NCBI GenBank assembly: GCA_047600785.1
Contig: JASGKH010000001.1
Span: 434,001 to 498,000, forward strand
Source: Breznakibacter sp047600785
Lineage (GTDB): Bacteria > Bacteroidota > Bacteroidia > Bacteroidales > Marinilabiliaceae
DNA: 64,000 nucleotides
Reading direction: 5' to 3'
A program made the position numbers and the translations under genes. The first letter of the stretch is position 1. Each line of letters begins with the position of its first letter. This document shows, one piece after another, positions 25,909 through 36,597 of this stretch. The notes below the pieces were generated by a model, which saw only the letters and a list, made by a program, of their open reading frames with translations, was not told where the DNA came from and made no database searches.

Positions 25909-28900
25909 TTAAAAAGTAAGGTTTATACCAAAAATGAACGAGCGGGTGGGAGGCGTGCTCAATGCCACGGTTAATGCCCTGTTAGGGATATTTCCGCCAT
26001 TTTGCACGAATCCGGTTGTCCCATAGCCCGTAGCTTCGGGATCGATGCCTCCTTTGTCCATATATGGAGAGTAGAGCACAAACGGGTTTTGGACGGTGGT
26101 GTAGATTCTGGCCGATTGGATACCAAATTTGTTGATCGCGCTGTTCGGGATTTTGTATCCCAGATTAATGCTTCGCACTTTTACAAACGTAGCGTCAAAA
26201 TAACCGAGTGTAGTCCACGCACTTGATGCGGTTGTGGGGGTCGTTTGCGTCGAGATTTTCGGAAAATCGTTGGTTGGATTATCTTCGGTCCAATAATCTA
26301 CTTGCAAGCCGTTGCGCAAACCGTTTTGTATGGTCAGGTAGCTTGCATAAGGTTGGTGTATGCCACTGATAATGGTTCCGCCAACTCTGGCATAGACCAC
26401 AAATGACAAGTCAAAGCCTTTAAAATAAAATCGGTTGGTCATACCACCCTGCCATTTGGCTTCGCCACTGCCAATGATCTTGCGATCGTATTCAGGCGAG
26501 ATTTTCCCATCGGGTACGCCATCGGGACCACTGATGTCTTTTAGTTTTATTTGTCCGGGAACCTGCCCAAAGACTGCGGCTTCATCAGCTTCGTTTGTTT
26601 GCCAGATGCCCAGTTTCTCATAATCATAAATGGCGCTCAGGGGATGTCCTTTGTGCAGGCCGCTGGCAATGTTCCTTTCAAAACCGCTGTAAAGCGATTC
26701 GAGCTTGTTACGGTTCCAGAATACGTTGAGGTCGGTTTCCCACCTGAATCCGTTGTTTGTTTTACTGTCGATATTTACAGAAGTGATGTTGAATTCCATC
26801 CCTTTGTTGCTCATTTTTCCGATGTTTGTGGCGTATGGGTCAGAATATCCCGATGTAATTGGGAGGGTGAGCGAATAAATGATGTTGTTGGTTTTTGAGT
26901 TGTACCATTCTGCCGAACCGTTGATCCGGTTATTGAATAAGCCGAAGTCTAAACCAATGTTTGTGGTCCTTGTGAATTCCCAAACAAGATTCTTACTCGG
27001 AATACTTCGTGTATAGTACCCATTCTTTATCGAGGAGCCAAAGTTGTATAGTATCGGTAGCTCTTTGCCCGTGCTCCAATCATCGTTATAAATGGAGTTC
27101 GATACCCCTCCCAGGGTTTGATATGGAGAAACGCTTTGGTTGGAGGTTTCACCCCAGCCTGCTCTTATTTTAAGGATGTTGATGAAAGGCAAATCGCGGA
27201 TAAAAGATTCACGATGAATGTTCCAGCCCGTTGACACGGCATAGTAGTCGTGCCATTTGTCCGTTAGTCTTGACGATCCGTCGATACGTGCGGTCGCGGT
27301 TAGCAAATACTTGTCCCTGAATGCATAATTTACACGCCCCATGTATGAGATCAAGCCGGAGCGGTTGTAATCGCCTTTTAGAGTGTAATTGGCGCTTTTA
27401 AACGCGTTGCCCAAATCATAGTACTGGATAAAGTCTTGGGTTATTGAATCCTTACTGGCGTAGTTGTATTGATAGATATCTTCTTGAACACTATACAGGC
27501 CGGTTACGTTAACCCTATGGTCGTCATTGATCTGCTTTGTGTAGTTTACAATGTTCTCAACGGTATAACTCCATTGTTCCGTGTTTTTTACACTTGCGGT
27601 ATTTCCCAGTTTTGGTCTGAAATATGAGTCTTCTCCCCTGAATTGCGCCTCTTTTTCCACCGAATAATCAAAGCCGACATTAAGTCTGTAATTGAAATCC
27701 TTTAGAAAAGTTACTTCTCCATAAAAGGTATTGAAGGTACGTAAACGCTTTATTTCGTCAACCCAGTCGTTGTCGTTGTGTTTCAGATATAACGGACTGT
27801 AGGTATTGGCCTGGTCGTCCACATTGCCCGATGGTGTTTGTATGATTTCTCCATTGTCGTCGTATGCTGGCATCAACGGGCTTAATGCCAAAATATTGAA
27901 CATTGGGCTGATGGTCGACCCGTTCCTTGTGCTAAGCGAGTTTGTTGTGCTGAGTCCGAATTTTAGGTATTTGCCTACTTGCAAATCATTGGATGCTTTA
28001 ATGCTCTTTCGGTTGAAATCCTGGCCCGGCAGCACGGTCGTTTCTTTATAAAACCCGCCACCGATAGAGTAAGTGCTTTTTTCCGATCCGCCTGAGATAG
28101 TGACATTGTTATCGGTCACATACCCTTTTTCGTATATTAGATCTTGCCAGTCCGTTTCACGGCCATTGGCAATCGATTCCAGCTCTTCGGGCATATAAGT
28201 ATTGGTATAAACACCATTGCTGATGGCTTCGTCGCGCATGGCTTTGTATTCTCTGGCGTTGTATACATCATACTTTTGGGCGACCGATGTGATGCCATAG
28301 TAAGAATTGACGGATACGGTATTTGCGCCGGCTTTACCTTTTTTTGTTGTAATAAGGATAACGCCGTTGGCACCGCGTGAACCGTAAATTGCGGTGGCGG
28401 ATGCATCCTTTAAAACCTCAACCGAGGCAACATCATCGGGGTTAATGTCGTTGATGTTGCCCGAATAAGGTATCCCATCCAATACCAGCAAAGGATCGTT
28501 GCTGCCTGATATGGTCCGTTCGCCCCTGATCCTGATTTGTGCGCCGGCACCAGGCGTAGTTCCTACTTTTTGGATTTCCAAACCGGCAGCACGGCTTTGC
28601 AAGGCTTGTTGCAGGTTAGCTGCGGGTACTTCTCTTAAAGCATCGCCTTTAACGGAGGCTACAGAACCTGTGATGTCGCTTTTCCGTTGAACACCGTAAC
28701 CTACCACGACCACCTCGTCAAGCCCCAGATTTTCCTCAATAAGAGTAATGTTGAGGACGGTTTGTGTGCCTATTGTGATCTGTTGGCTTTCAAACCCTAT
28801 AAACGATAACAAAAGGATCGATTCTTTTGATGACACCGATAGTTCAAATTTTCCATTGACGTCGGTGATAGTGCCGTTGCCGGTTCCTTTTTCAAGTACC

Positions 28901-29043
28901 GATACGCCGGGGATTGGTTGCGCAGATTTGTCCGTCACTGTTCCGCCAATACGCATGTTCTGTGCCAGAGCGGCCAGATGGACTGACAAAAAGAGGACCA
29001 ATGTTACCAGGACCTCTTTTCCGATTTGATTTGTTTTTCTCAT
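25909..29043 (-). CDS. SusC/RagA family TonB-linked outer membrane transporter
   Basis: The 1044-residue product has a signal peptide (about residues 1-27, ending ALAQ), a CarboxypepD_reg-like domain (about 30-110), the TonB-box-like DEVVVVGYG, a plug domain (about 115-235, with ADVEVLKDASATAIYGSRGA-like SusC signature) and a large barrel ending in FGINLTF. With SusD it imports oligosaccharides across the outer membrane using TonB energy. It is the first gene of the minus-strand xylan locus and is divergent from the HTCS regulator. The 453-bp region between them carries repeat motifs that may be its control site. Confidence 0.95.
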   Translation of the reverse strand: MRKTNQIGKEVLVTLVLFLSVHLAALAQNMRIGGTVTDKSAQPIPGVSVLEKGTGNGTITDVNGKFELSVSSKESILLLSFIGFESQQITIGTQTVLNITLIEENLGLDEVVVVGYGVQRKSDITGSVASVKGDALREVPAANLQQALQSRAAGLEIQKVGTTPGAGAQIRIRGERTISGSNDPLLVLDGIPYSGNINDINPDDVASVEVLKDASATAIYGSRGANGVILITTKKGKAGANTVSVNSYYGITSVAQKYDVYNAREYKAMRDEAISNGVYTNTYMPEELESIANGRETDWQDLIYEKGYVTDNNVTISGGSEKSTYSIGGGFYKETTVLPGQDFNRKSIKASNDLQVGKYLKFGLSTTNSLSTRNGSTISPMFNILALSPLMPAYDDNGEIIQTPSGNVDDQANTYSPLYLKHNDNDWVDEIKRLRTFNTFYGEVTFLKDFNYRLNVGFDYSVEKEAQFRGEDSYFRPKLGNTASVKNTEQWSYTVENIVNYTKQINDDHRVNVTGLYSVQEDIYQYNYASKDSITQDFIQYYDLGNAFKSANYTLKGDYNRSGLISYMGRVNYAFRDKYLLTATARIDGSSRLTDKWHDYYAVSTGWNIHRESFIRDLPFINILKIRAGWGETSNQSVSPYQTLGGVSNSIYNDDWSTGKELPILYNFGSSIKNGYYTRSIPSKNLVWEFTRTTNIGLDFGLFNNRINGSAEWYNSKTNNIIYSLTLPITSGYSDPYATNIGKMSNKGMEFNITSVNIDSKTNNGFRWETDLNVFWNRNKLESLYSGFERNIASGLHKGHPLSAIYDYEKLGIWQTNEADEAAVFGQVPGQIKLKDISGPDGVPDGKISPEYDRKIIGSGEAKWQGGMTNRFYFKGFDLSFVVYARVGGTIISGIHQPYASYLTIQNGLRNGLQVDYWTEDNPTNDFPKISTQTTPTTASSAWTTLGYFDATFVKVRSINLGYKIPNSAINKFGIQSARIYTTVQNPFVLYSPYMDKGGIDPEATGYGTTGFVQNGGNIPNRALTVALSTPPTRSFIFGINLTF

Positions 29044-29101
29044 GGATCATTAATTTGGAGTTAATTAATTCCGCAAGTTTTTCTTGCTGCTTAAAGGGAT
29101 T

Positions 29102-29145
29102 TGTTAATTGCTAAATGTTGTTAATGCGAATTTAGCTCTGTTAAT
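29102..29145. promoter_or_regulatory. Nested direct and inverted repeats upstream of susC, candidate HTCS operator
   Basis: TGTTAAT occurs at 29102-29108, 29119-29125 and 29139-29145 (steps of 17 and 20 bases). An inverted repeat, GCTAAAT at 29110-29116 and ATTTAGC at 29130-29136, is interleaved with it. The block lies 59 to 102 bases upstream of the susC start. AraC-type DNA-binding domains, such as that of the adjacent HTCS, commonly bind direct repeats at such spacing. Binding itself is inference. Confidence 0.45.
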
Positions 29146-29430
29146 TTCCGTGTCCTTCCAGGCAGGTATCAAATGCTTGCTCGTGGTGTAACATGGCGTT
29201 TAAAAAAAATTGTAATGGGGATACATATTCTTTCAAATACGTAACATGTATGCATTTAATGTATTGGTTTGTATGCGTTTATTGTGGAGTGGCCACTTGT
29301 GCTGTCATTAGGATATAGAACCGAGGAGTAATTTATTGGAACGTATATTTATGGATGGTTTGATGTAGTTATGTGTTGTAAATCAAAATATTGTACATCT
29401 ATGGAAAAGTTTAGCTCCACGATTCGGAAT

Positions 29431-29464
29431 ATTGATGATACAAAAGCCGTTTTTTTTACATTTG
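29431..29464 (+). promoter_or_regulatory. Candidate promoter of the HTCS gene
   Basis: An exact TANNTTTG element (TACATTTG, 29457-29464) lies 22 bases after ATTG at 29431-29434, close to the Bacteroidota -33/-7 arrangement. Transcription would begin near 29470, leaving a leader of roughly 26 bases before the ATG at 29497. Confidence 0.5.
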
Positions 29465-29496
29465 TTAATGGTTTGGGTCTTTCTCAAAAGTGAAAA

Positions 29497-32400
29497 ATGA
29501 GTTTTCTACATTTCTTCAAATCCGGTTTTATATTAGGTGCTTTGTTGTGCGGTATCGGTAGTACCAATGCTCAACGCTTTAAATATTTTACTTCCGACGA
29601 AGGACTGTCAAACAGCCAGATCAACCATATTTACCAAGACCGGAAAGGATTTATTTGGATCGCGACCGAAGATGGGCTTAACCATTTCGATGGTACACGT
29701 TTTACCGTGTACCGCCATCAACCCAACGATAGCAGTACGCTGGAAGGCAATTATGTGCACACGTTGTACGAAGATTCAAAGGGGAATTTTTGGATTGGCA
29801 CGATCAACGGATTGCAACTTTACGATCGGACGACCAACACATTTCAAAGTTTTAAATTGTTGGAGCGCCAAACCACATCAAATTTTTTCTTGATCACATC
29901 AATTATCGAGGACAAGCGGGGAATTATATGGATCGGGTCGTCGGGGCATGGCATTTTTCGTATTGATCCCGGTACACTGCAAGTATTACCCGAAAACGGT
30001 TTGAACGCTAAAATAGGGAGTATGTTCGTCGTGAAATTCTTCGAAGACCGATTGGGCAATATCTGGTGCGGGACTGAAGACAAAGGTGTCGTGGTTCTGG
30101 ATCCTGTATCGGAAAGTGTCGACCATACGTTGATGAAAGGTGAAGGTGCAAAATCGTTGGCCGACAAGCAAGTTTCCTCCATTTGTGAAGATGTAAAAGG
30201 GAATGTACTGGTCGGAGCAATTAACAGTGGGCTTTGGTATTACAATCGGGCAATCAATACTTTCCTGCCTTTATCGGATGAAAGAAACAATCCCAATTTA
30301 CCGGTAAAAACACTTTTGAGGGATAATGACGGCAGCGTTTGGGTTGGTACCGATGGTCAGGGCATAAAATTGTGGGAAAACGGTAAATTGATCGATTTTG
30401 AGATATCCGGGTCTCAGATTTCGCTGGCAAAATCAAAAGCGCACTCCTTGCTTATCGATAATCAAGGAAATATGTGGATCGGCCTGTTCCAGAAAGGAGT
30501 GATGATGTTGCCGCGATACAGCAATAAATTTGAGTATTTTGGTTTTTCCCACAATCCCGAATACAGCATTGGAAACGGTTGCACCATGTCGATTGCCGTA
30601 AATCCCGATGGCGATGTGTGGGCGGGTACCGATGGTTATGGACTCTTTTCGTATCGACAAATCGACACGGAAAACCACCCAGTATTCGGTAGAGAAAGGA
30701 AATTTGAACGGCAACGTGGTCATGTCGGTTCTTGCCGATAACGAACGAACCGTTTGGGTGGGTACTTATTTAAGCGGGTTTGCCCGCTTAGACCCATCGA
30801 CCGGGGGCTTTGAAAGGATTCCCATCGGGGCGGGTGCCGAAGTGGAACGTATCATGGCGCTTGCCAAAGGAGGAGATGGGACCATTTGGATAGGGACATA
30901 TGGGGGAGGTGTTTTTGCGTATAATCCAAGTTCCCGTAACGTTGTAAACTATAACAGTACAAATACTCATTTCGGCGATACCATTTCGCATAACTGGATA
31001 AACGTATTGAAGTTTGGCAATGACACGGAATTGTGGATCGGTACATTTAAAGGACTTGATTGCCTTGATACGCGTACGGGAAAAACCACCCAATTCAATG
31101 TTGAGAACGGATTGCTCTGTGACAATTTGGTTTATTGTGTTACCCACGACCGCTTTGGCAACACGTGGGTAGGTACCAGTAACGGCTTATGCATGATTTC
31201 GGCCGACCGAAAAACTTCCAGGTTCTTTTATGTACGGAACGGGTTGTCGGGAAACGTCATTAACGGCATTGAAGAGGATGCCAATGGAAATCTTTGGATT
31301 AGCACCAACTCGGGATTATGCAGGTATTCGCCGCAAATGGATTCCTTTACCAATTTCTATTCGTTTGAAGGACTTCAATCCAATGAATTTCGTCGTAATG
31401 CGGTCTGCAAAGCCTCCGATGGAAAACTCTTTTTTGGCGGTATCAACGGCATCACGGCATTTTATCCGCAAAATATTGGCGTAGCACGTGAAATACCGGC
31501 ACTTTATTTCACTGACTTTAAAATATTCAACCAATCAGTTGCCGTTGGACAAAAATCGGGCGGTACGGTGGTTTTGCCTAAGGCTGTGATTGAAAATCCC
31601 GATGTTACCATCCGGCACACGGATAACGTATTCTCCATCGAGTTCATTGCGCTGGAGTACACCAACCCCGAAAAAATCGGTTACAAATATAAAATGGATG
31701 GCTTTGATGACGATTGGAAAACCACTAACGTCACAAACCGTATTGTGACGTATACGAACCTTAATCCCGGTAAATATGTGTTCCACGTGGTGGCCTCCGA
31801 CAATTTCAATAACCAAAAGCAGACATCGATTTCCATCGATATTCTGCCTCCTTGGTGGCGTACATGGTGGGCTTTCCTCTTTTATCTGGTTATTGGGGCC
31901 GGTGCGGTATTTGCCATTTTGAAGGAAATACACCACCGTGTGGAACAAACGCATTTGTTGATGGAAGCCCAACACGCAGAGCAGGTCAACGAAGCTCGGT
32001 TACAACTTTTTTCGAACATCTCGCATGAAATAAAAACACCACTTACACTCATCGTCAATCCATTGGAGAAACTCCGCGGCAAAGAGACCGATCCAGAGAG
32101 GAAGGATCTCTACGAGTTGATGTACCGCAATGCAATGCGTATTTTAAGGTTGATGAACCAATTGATGGATGTAAGGAAAATCGACAAAGGACAGTTGGAG
32201 CTTGGTTTTCAGGAAACCGACATGGTTGCATTCATCGGCGATGTGCTGGAATCGTTCGAATATGCCGCAAAATCAAAAAACATCAATCTCCAGTTCCAGC
32301 ATCCATCTGAACCCGTTGCGGCATGGATTGACCGCGGAAACTTTGATAAAGTATTGTTCAACCTAGTGGCGAATGCTTTCAAATTTACACCGGAAGGTGG

Positions 32401-33580
32401 AGATATCTCGGTTACTTTAGGGAAGAATGGCGACAAACAAATGGTGGTGATGGTTGAGGACAACGGTATTGGGGTTGATGAGTCAATGCTGGAACAAATT
32501 TTTGAGCGTTTTTTCCAGGTAAGGAGCCATAATTACAAAGGAGGATGGGGTATTGGCTTGCATCTTAGCCGAAAATTGGTGGAAATGCATTATGGATACA
32601 TCGAGGCCAGGCAACGCGACCCGCAGGGGATAGCATTTATCGTCACATTGCCACTGGGATGCCAACATTTGTTGCCCCGGCAAATCGTTCATGGATTGGC
32701 CGAAATACATAATCAGTCTGGGCAGTTTGAAGAGATTGAATTGGCCGTGCAAAAGCCTGAAAACATGAAAGCCAAAGGCAAACCTAAAATTGTTATTGCC
32801 GAGGACGATGACGAAATACGTTCATTTCTCATTGGCGAACTGAAGGGGAACTACCAACTCTTTGATGCTCCAAACGGAAAGCTGGCATGGGGATTGGTGA
32901 CGACCGAAATGCCAGATTTGGTGCTGAGCGACGTGATGATGCCCGATCTCAATGGGTTGGAGCTTTGCCGAAAAATCAAGACCCATGCCAATACCGTGAA
33001 CATTCCCATCATATTGTTGACTGCCAAAGGAAAAGATGAGGACATGGTGGAGGGGCTGGAATATGGTGCAGAACATTACATTGCCAAACCATTCAATATT
33101 GAGGTTCTTAAATCGGTCATTGCCAGGGCTATTGAGTCGCGACATGCACTGAGAAAAAGCTATTCCCGTGACGTCGCTATGGATTTTCGGGGGATGAAAC
33201 TTGATTCGGCCGATGAAAAACTTATGGCAAAGCTCATGCAGGCGTTGAAAGACCATATCGGTGATCCGTCGATGAGCGTGGAGACCCTAAGCAAAGAGAT
33301 TGGCATAAGCCGCGTACATTTACACCGCAAGCTTAAGGAACTGGCCAATCAAAGCCCTCGGGATTTTATTAAGTACATGAGGTTGACGCAAGCTGCACAT
33401 CTATTGACCGCATCCGGCGCAAACGTATCGGAGGTAGCCTATGCAGTAGGCTTTTCGTCGCACGCATATTTTACGAACTGTTTTCGCGATCAGTTTGGCA
33501 TTAGTCCCACAGATTTTACCGAAAGGGCAAAATCCGATCCTGACCATCCATTGGTAAAGGCAGCCTTACAGTCTAAATAA
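29497..33580 (+). CDS. Hybrid two-component system sensor/regulator (HTCS), frameshifted
   Basis: Two frames make up this gene: 29497 to about 30650 and about 30646 to 33580. Removing one T from TTTT at 30646-30649 gives DGYGLFRIDKSTRKTTQYS and a single 1360-residue protein. Order of domains: signal peptide, about fourteen two-component propeller repeats (motifs such as GFIWIATEDGLNHFDG) forming the periplasmic sensor, Y_Y_Y domain, one membrane helix (near 31870-31920), histidine kinase with the phospho-His in NISHEIKTPL, ATPase domain (NLVANAFKFTPEGG), receiver with the phospho-Asp in LVLSDVMMPD, and a C-terminal AraC HTH. HTCS proteins bind a glycan breakdown product in the periplasm and activate the adjacent locus, here for xylan. 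No other lesion is visible, so an indel error is plausible. Confidence 0.9.
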
Positions 33581-33772
33581 GGGTATGTGGGGGGTGTTGG
33601 TTGTTCTTTTTCGCGAATTACAACAAGTACTGGCCTTACCCAAAATGTCTGCCCGGACCTTAATAGGAAGGAGAAAGAATAATTTCAAAATCAGTTTGTT
33701 GGAAAGAACAAGATTGATGTGAAAAAAGCTTAGCTCTCAGATAAAAATTTATGTTTTTAATAAACAATCTTT

Positions 33773-33780
33773 TATCTTTA
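33773..33780 (+). promoter_or_regulatory. Possible -7 element of the TPR histidine kinase gene
   Basis: TATCTTTA matches TANNTTTG at seven of eight positions and lies 39 bases upstream of the ATG. No strong -33 element is evident, so this is tentative. Confidence 0.25.
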
Positions 33781-33819
33781 CGGATATAAAGTAGAACAAT
33801 CAACCTTTTTGCGCGCTTC

Positions 33820-35712
33820 ATGCAAACCCTTCCTTTTCTGGTATCTTTTGTTTATGGATTGGTGGGATTGATTCTTCCAAACATTGTGGTATTGGCCAAT
33901 TCTCAGACCGATTCGCAAAGTTTTGGTTCTGCACACAATAAATCGGTTCTGACCAGTGCGTTGAAGACTGCCGAAACCCAACCTGACAGTGCGGTGGTAT
34001 TGGCCAATAGCATTTACAAGGTTTTGCAATATGGCCAAAAAGATATTAAAGGACTCTATTTTTATGTGATAGGCGAGGCGCGTTATAGCCAAGGTCGGAT
34101 GTTGGAGGCCCAGAGCGCATATCAAAACGCCATTGAAAATTTTGAGGAGTCACATGAACGGTCATATCTGGCGACTTTATATAACAATCTTGGACTTGTT
34201 TATTATCAACGTACCGTGCTCGACTCGGCCATGATTGCTTTTACGAAATCGTTGGAATTAGAGACAGCGGAAAATGATCAGGCGGGAATCGCCAAATCTT
34301 ACCAAAACATTGGCTTGGTGCATTATGAAATGGGCAACAACCCAAAATTCATCGAGTACATGAGAATGGCATTGGAGATCTTCGAAAATCAAAAGGATAA
34401 TCTTCGTATCGCTCAGGTATCTAATAATATGGCGATTGCCTATGTGCAGGATTCCGATTACGAGAATGCTTTCTTATACTATGCAAAAGCTCTTGAATCG
34501 TTTGACAAGTACGGGGATAAGTTGAATAAATCCAACGTGCTGAATAATCTGGGAAACTTGTTTTATTACCAAAATAACTTCCCCAAAGCCGAAAGCTATT
34601 TATACCAGGCTTTGGCTCTTTTTTCAGAACTTGGAAATTCGCAGGGAATGATCCATGTCCATTCCCGTCTGGGTGATGTGTTCATGAAGAAGGGAATGAC
34701 CGAAAAAGCGATGGAGCATTATTTATTGTGCGAGGAACTTAACAAAGAAGTGAAATTGCTTGACATGCAAATGAGCAATTTGAAATCTCTTTCCGACGCA
34801 TACCGGAAAATGGGCGATTTTGAAAGTGCGCTCCGTGTAACGGATGAATATTACACTATTCGCGACACGGTTTACCATCAAGAAAAATTAAGAACCGTTC
34901 TTGAAGTAGAGGAAGAATATTTGGCGCAGAAGCAGAAGAACGAACTGTTAAAGCTTCAGGCCAAACAACGGATCACTGGACTGGCAGTGGTTGCGTTGAT
35001 CGTCGTCGGCATGCTTGTGGGTGCTTTTATCTATTTATGGATAAGGCACATGAAAGCGAAAGAAAAGCAGCGGCTTATGGCGTTGGAATACAAAGTGTTG
35101 CGCAATCAGATGAATCCACATTTCTTGTTCAGTGCGTTAAGTACCATCCAATACTTCGTACTGGAGAAGAAGATGGTCGAAGCCATTGAGTACCTCGGTG
35201 AGTTCTCGCGATTAATCCGTATGGTATTGCAATATAGCCAAGAAGAATATGTCACTTTAGAGACTGAAAAAAAAGTTTTGGAGTGTTATCTTAACCTTCA
35301 GGTTCAACGTTTCGAAAATCGTTTTTCTTATTTAATACATATCGATGACAATATTAATGTGTCCAACATTTTAATTCCGCCAATGTTGGCCCAACCGTTT
35401 ATTGAAAATGCCATCGAATTGGGAAAACTCAACTCCGATTCGGAAGGGAGCTTATGGTTGAGCTTTTCAGTGGCGGAAAATCGGCTGAAATACCGTATCC
35501 AGGATAACGGAGTAGGGCAATCGAGCGAGTTTCCGGGAAACAAAAGATTGACGGACCATCATTCCGTAGCAATTCTCATTACCCGTGAGCGTATTCGTTT
35601 AATTAACGAAGGAGAACCCAAACATCCCATCTTGTTTGAAATACTTGATTTGGGGAAATTTGGAAAAACAGGTCAGATGGTGGAATTTTCTATTCCTTTA
35701 CATACTTTATAA
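33820..35712 (+). CDS. TPR-containing LytS-type sensor histidine kinase
   Basis: The 630-residue protein has an N-terminal hydrophobic signal/anchor, about six TPR-like units (about residues 60-350, e.g. ATLYNNLGLVYYQRTVLDSA), a short coiled segment, a membrane helix (about 387-410, VVALIVVGMLVGAFIYLWI) and a His_kinase (PF06580) domain. The phospho-acceptor is in NQMNPHFLFSALSTIQ, where the usual Asn after FLF is Ser. The ATPase N-box reads QPFIENAIELG, lacking the usual His, and a DNGVG box follows. Relatives phosphorylate LytTR response regulators encoded next door, but none is present here, so the kinase is an orphan. Signal and partner are unknown. Confidence 0.87.
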   Translation: MQTLPFLVSFVYGLVGLILPNIVVLANSQTDSQSFGSAHNKSVLTSALKTAETQPDSAVVLANSIYKVLQYGQKDIKGLYFYVIGEARYSQGRMLEAQSAYQNAIENFEESHERSYLATLYNNLGLVYYQRTVLDSAMIAFTKSLELETAENDQAGIAKSYQNIGLVHYEMGNNPKFIEYMRMALEIFENQKDNLRIAQVSNNMAIAYVQDSDYENAFLYYAKALESFDKYGDKLNKSNVLNNLGNLFYYQNNFPKAESYLYQALALFSELGNSQGMIHVHSRLGDVFMKKGMTEKAMEHYLLCEELNKEVKLLDMQMSNLKSLSDAYRKMGDFESALRVTDEYYTIRDTVYHQEKLRTVLEVEEEYLAQKQKNELLKLQAKQRITGLAVVALIVVGMLVGAFIYLWIRHMKAKEKQRLMALEYKVLRNQMNPHFLFSALSTIQYFVLEKKMVEAIEYLGEFSRLIRMVLQYSQEEYVTLETEKKVLECYLNLQVQRFENRFSYLIHIDDNINVSNILIPPMLAQPFIENAIELGKLNSDSEGSLWLSFSVAENRLKYRIQDNGVGQSSEFPGNKRLTDHHSVAILITRERIRLINEGEPKHPILFEILDLGKFGKTGQMVEFSIPLHTL

Positions 35713-35963
35713 TTAAGTTTATTACATGGATTTTGGGATTTAACGTTGAAATTATTATCCACCCCCATTGGTATTTTGTATGTAATACTGCGGAGGATAC
35801 CGATGTTTGGTTTGAAGATGTTATTAGATCGGTGAAGAACTTAAAACCCTAGATCGATACAGAACCCACTCTCTCATTGTTGCAGGATCAATTGAAATCA
35901 ATCTTTTCGTTCAAAGGATTGCCGTCCATGGTATTACCAAACGTCCTTACCAGGTCTAAATAG
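35713..35963 (+). pseudogene. Possible gene remnant downstream of the kinase
   Basis: In one plus-strand frame, the bases just after the kinase stop read through to a TAG at 35850-35852 and resume in frame to a TAG at 35961-35963. The translation looks protein-like, for example HPHWYFVCNTAEDTDVWFED before the first stop and LLQDQLKSIFSFKGLPS after it. There is no start codon with a sensible leader and no family was recognised. It may be the decayed tail of a lost neighbour, or chance coding-like sequence. Confidence 0.25.
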
Positions 35964-35975
35964 AAAAATGTTTAT

Positions 35976-36419
35976 TCATTCCCTTATGAACTTAAAGACT
36001 TGATTGTTGATTTTCAATAGATAAATGCCTTTAGGGAGCGATGCCACATCCAGCGATGGACTTTCGACGGAAATCTGTTTGGCCAGGGCAATCGATCCGT
36101 TTATCGAATAAATGGTGACCGACGATGTAGACACTAGATTTTTGATATAGAGAATGTTGTTCTCGTGATCCATTTGTATTGATAATGTACCATAATCTGC
36201 ATTGATAGTTTTAGCGTCCGACGTTGAGCTAAATGCCGGTCTGTTCGTATAATTTAACGTCAGGTTCCCATTGGAGTGTGCGGATTTTTTCAGCGGACTG
36301 GAATTAACGGGTTCCACGTTGCCGTTTTGAAGTTTCACGAACAGGGTTAGGTTTTTTGCCCATGGCGTGTCAATCCCCACAACAATGAGGAGAATAATGA
36401 GTAAAATTCTTGGGTTCAT
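35976..36419 (-). CDS. Small secreted protein with T9SS-tail-like or DUF3244-like domain
   Basis: The 147-residue product has a signal peptide (about residues 1-21) and a short, low-complexity middle. Its C-terminal domain of about 70 residues has the beta-strand pattern LSIQMDHENNILYIKNL, VTIYSINGSIAL, LPKGIYLLKINNQVFKF. That pattern fits the T9SS type A sorting domain and equally the small DUF3244 proteins common in this phylum. If it is a sorting domain, almost no cargo remains. It stands alone, convergent with the kinase gene, with 178 bases to the next gene upstream. Function unknown. Confidence 0.6.
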   Translation of the reverse strand: MNPRILLIILLIVVGIDTPWAKNLTLFVKLQNGNVEPVNSSPLKKSAHSNGNLTLNYTNRPAFSSTSDAKTINADYGTLSIQMDHENNILYIKNLVSTSSVTIYSINGSIALAKQISVESPSLDVASLPKGIYLLKINNQVFKFIRE

Positions 36420-36597
36420 ACTGATTCCATAAAGAGATAATCTCTAGCCTGTAAATATCAGCATGTATCGAACTTTTAAAATAACTTATTCTGCAAAGGT
36501 CCGGAAAAACTCAATCAAAAATAGCTGATTGGGTATGTGTTATGTCCTTCTATCCGTGATTTTCGTAACCTTTGGGCTATAGCCAGGATTCAAGGCA

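Larger units (their letters stand above)
29044..29496. other. Divergent control region between susC and the HTCS regulator
   Basis: This 453-bp AT-rich region has no credible coding sequence. It holds three TGTTAAT direct repeats and an inverted repeat near the susC end and a promoter candidate near the HTCS start, each listed separately. I could not identify a clear TANNTTTG element for susC on the minus strand. Confidence 0.65.
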
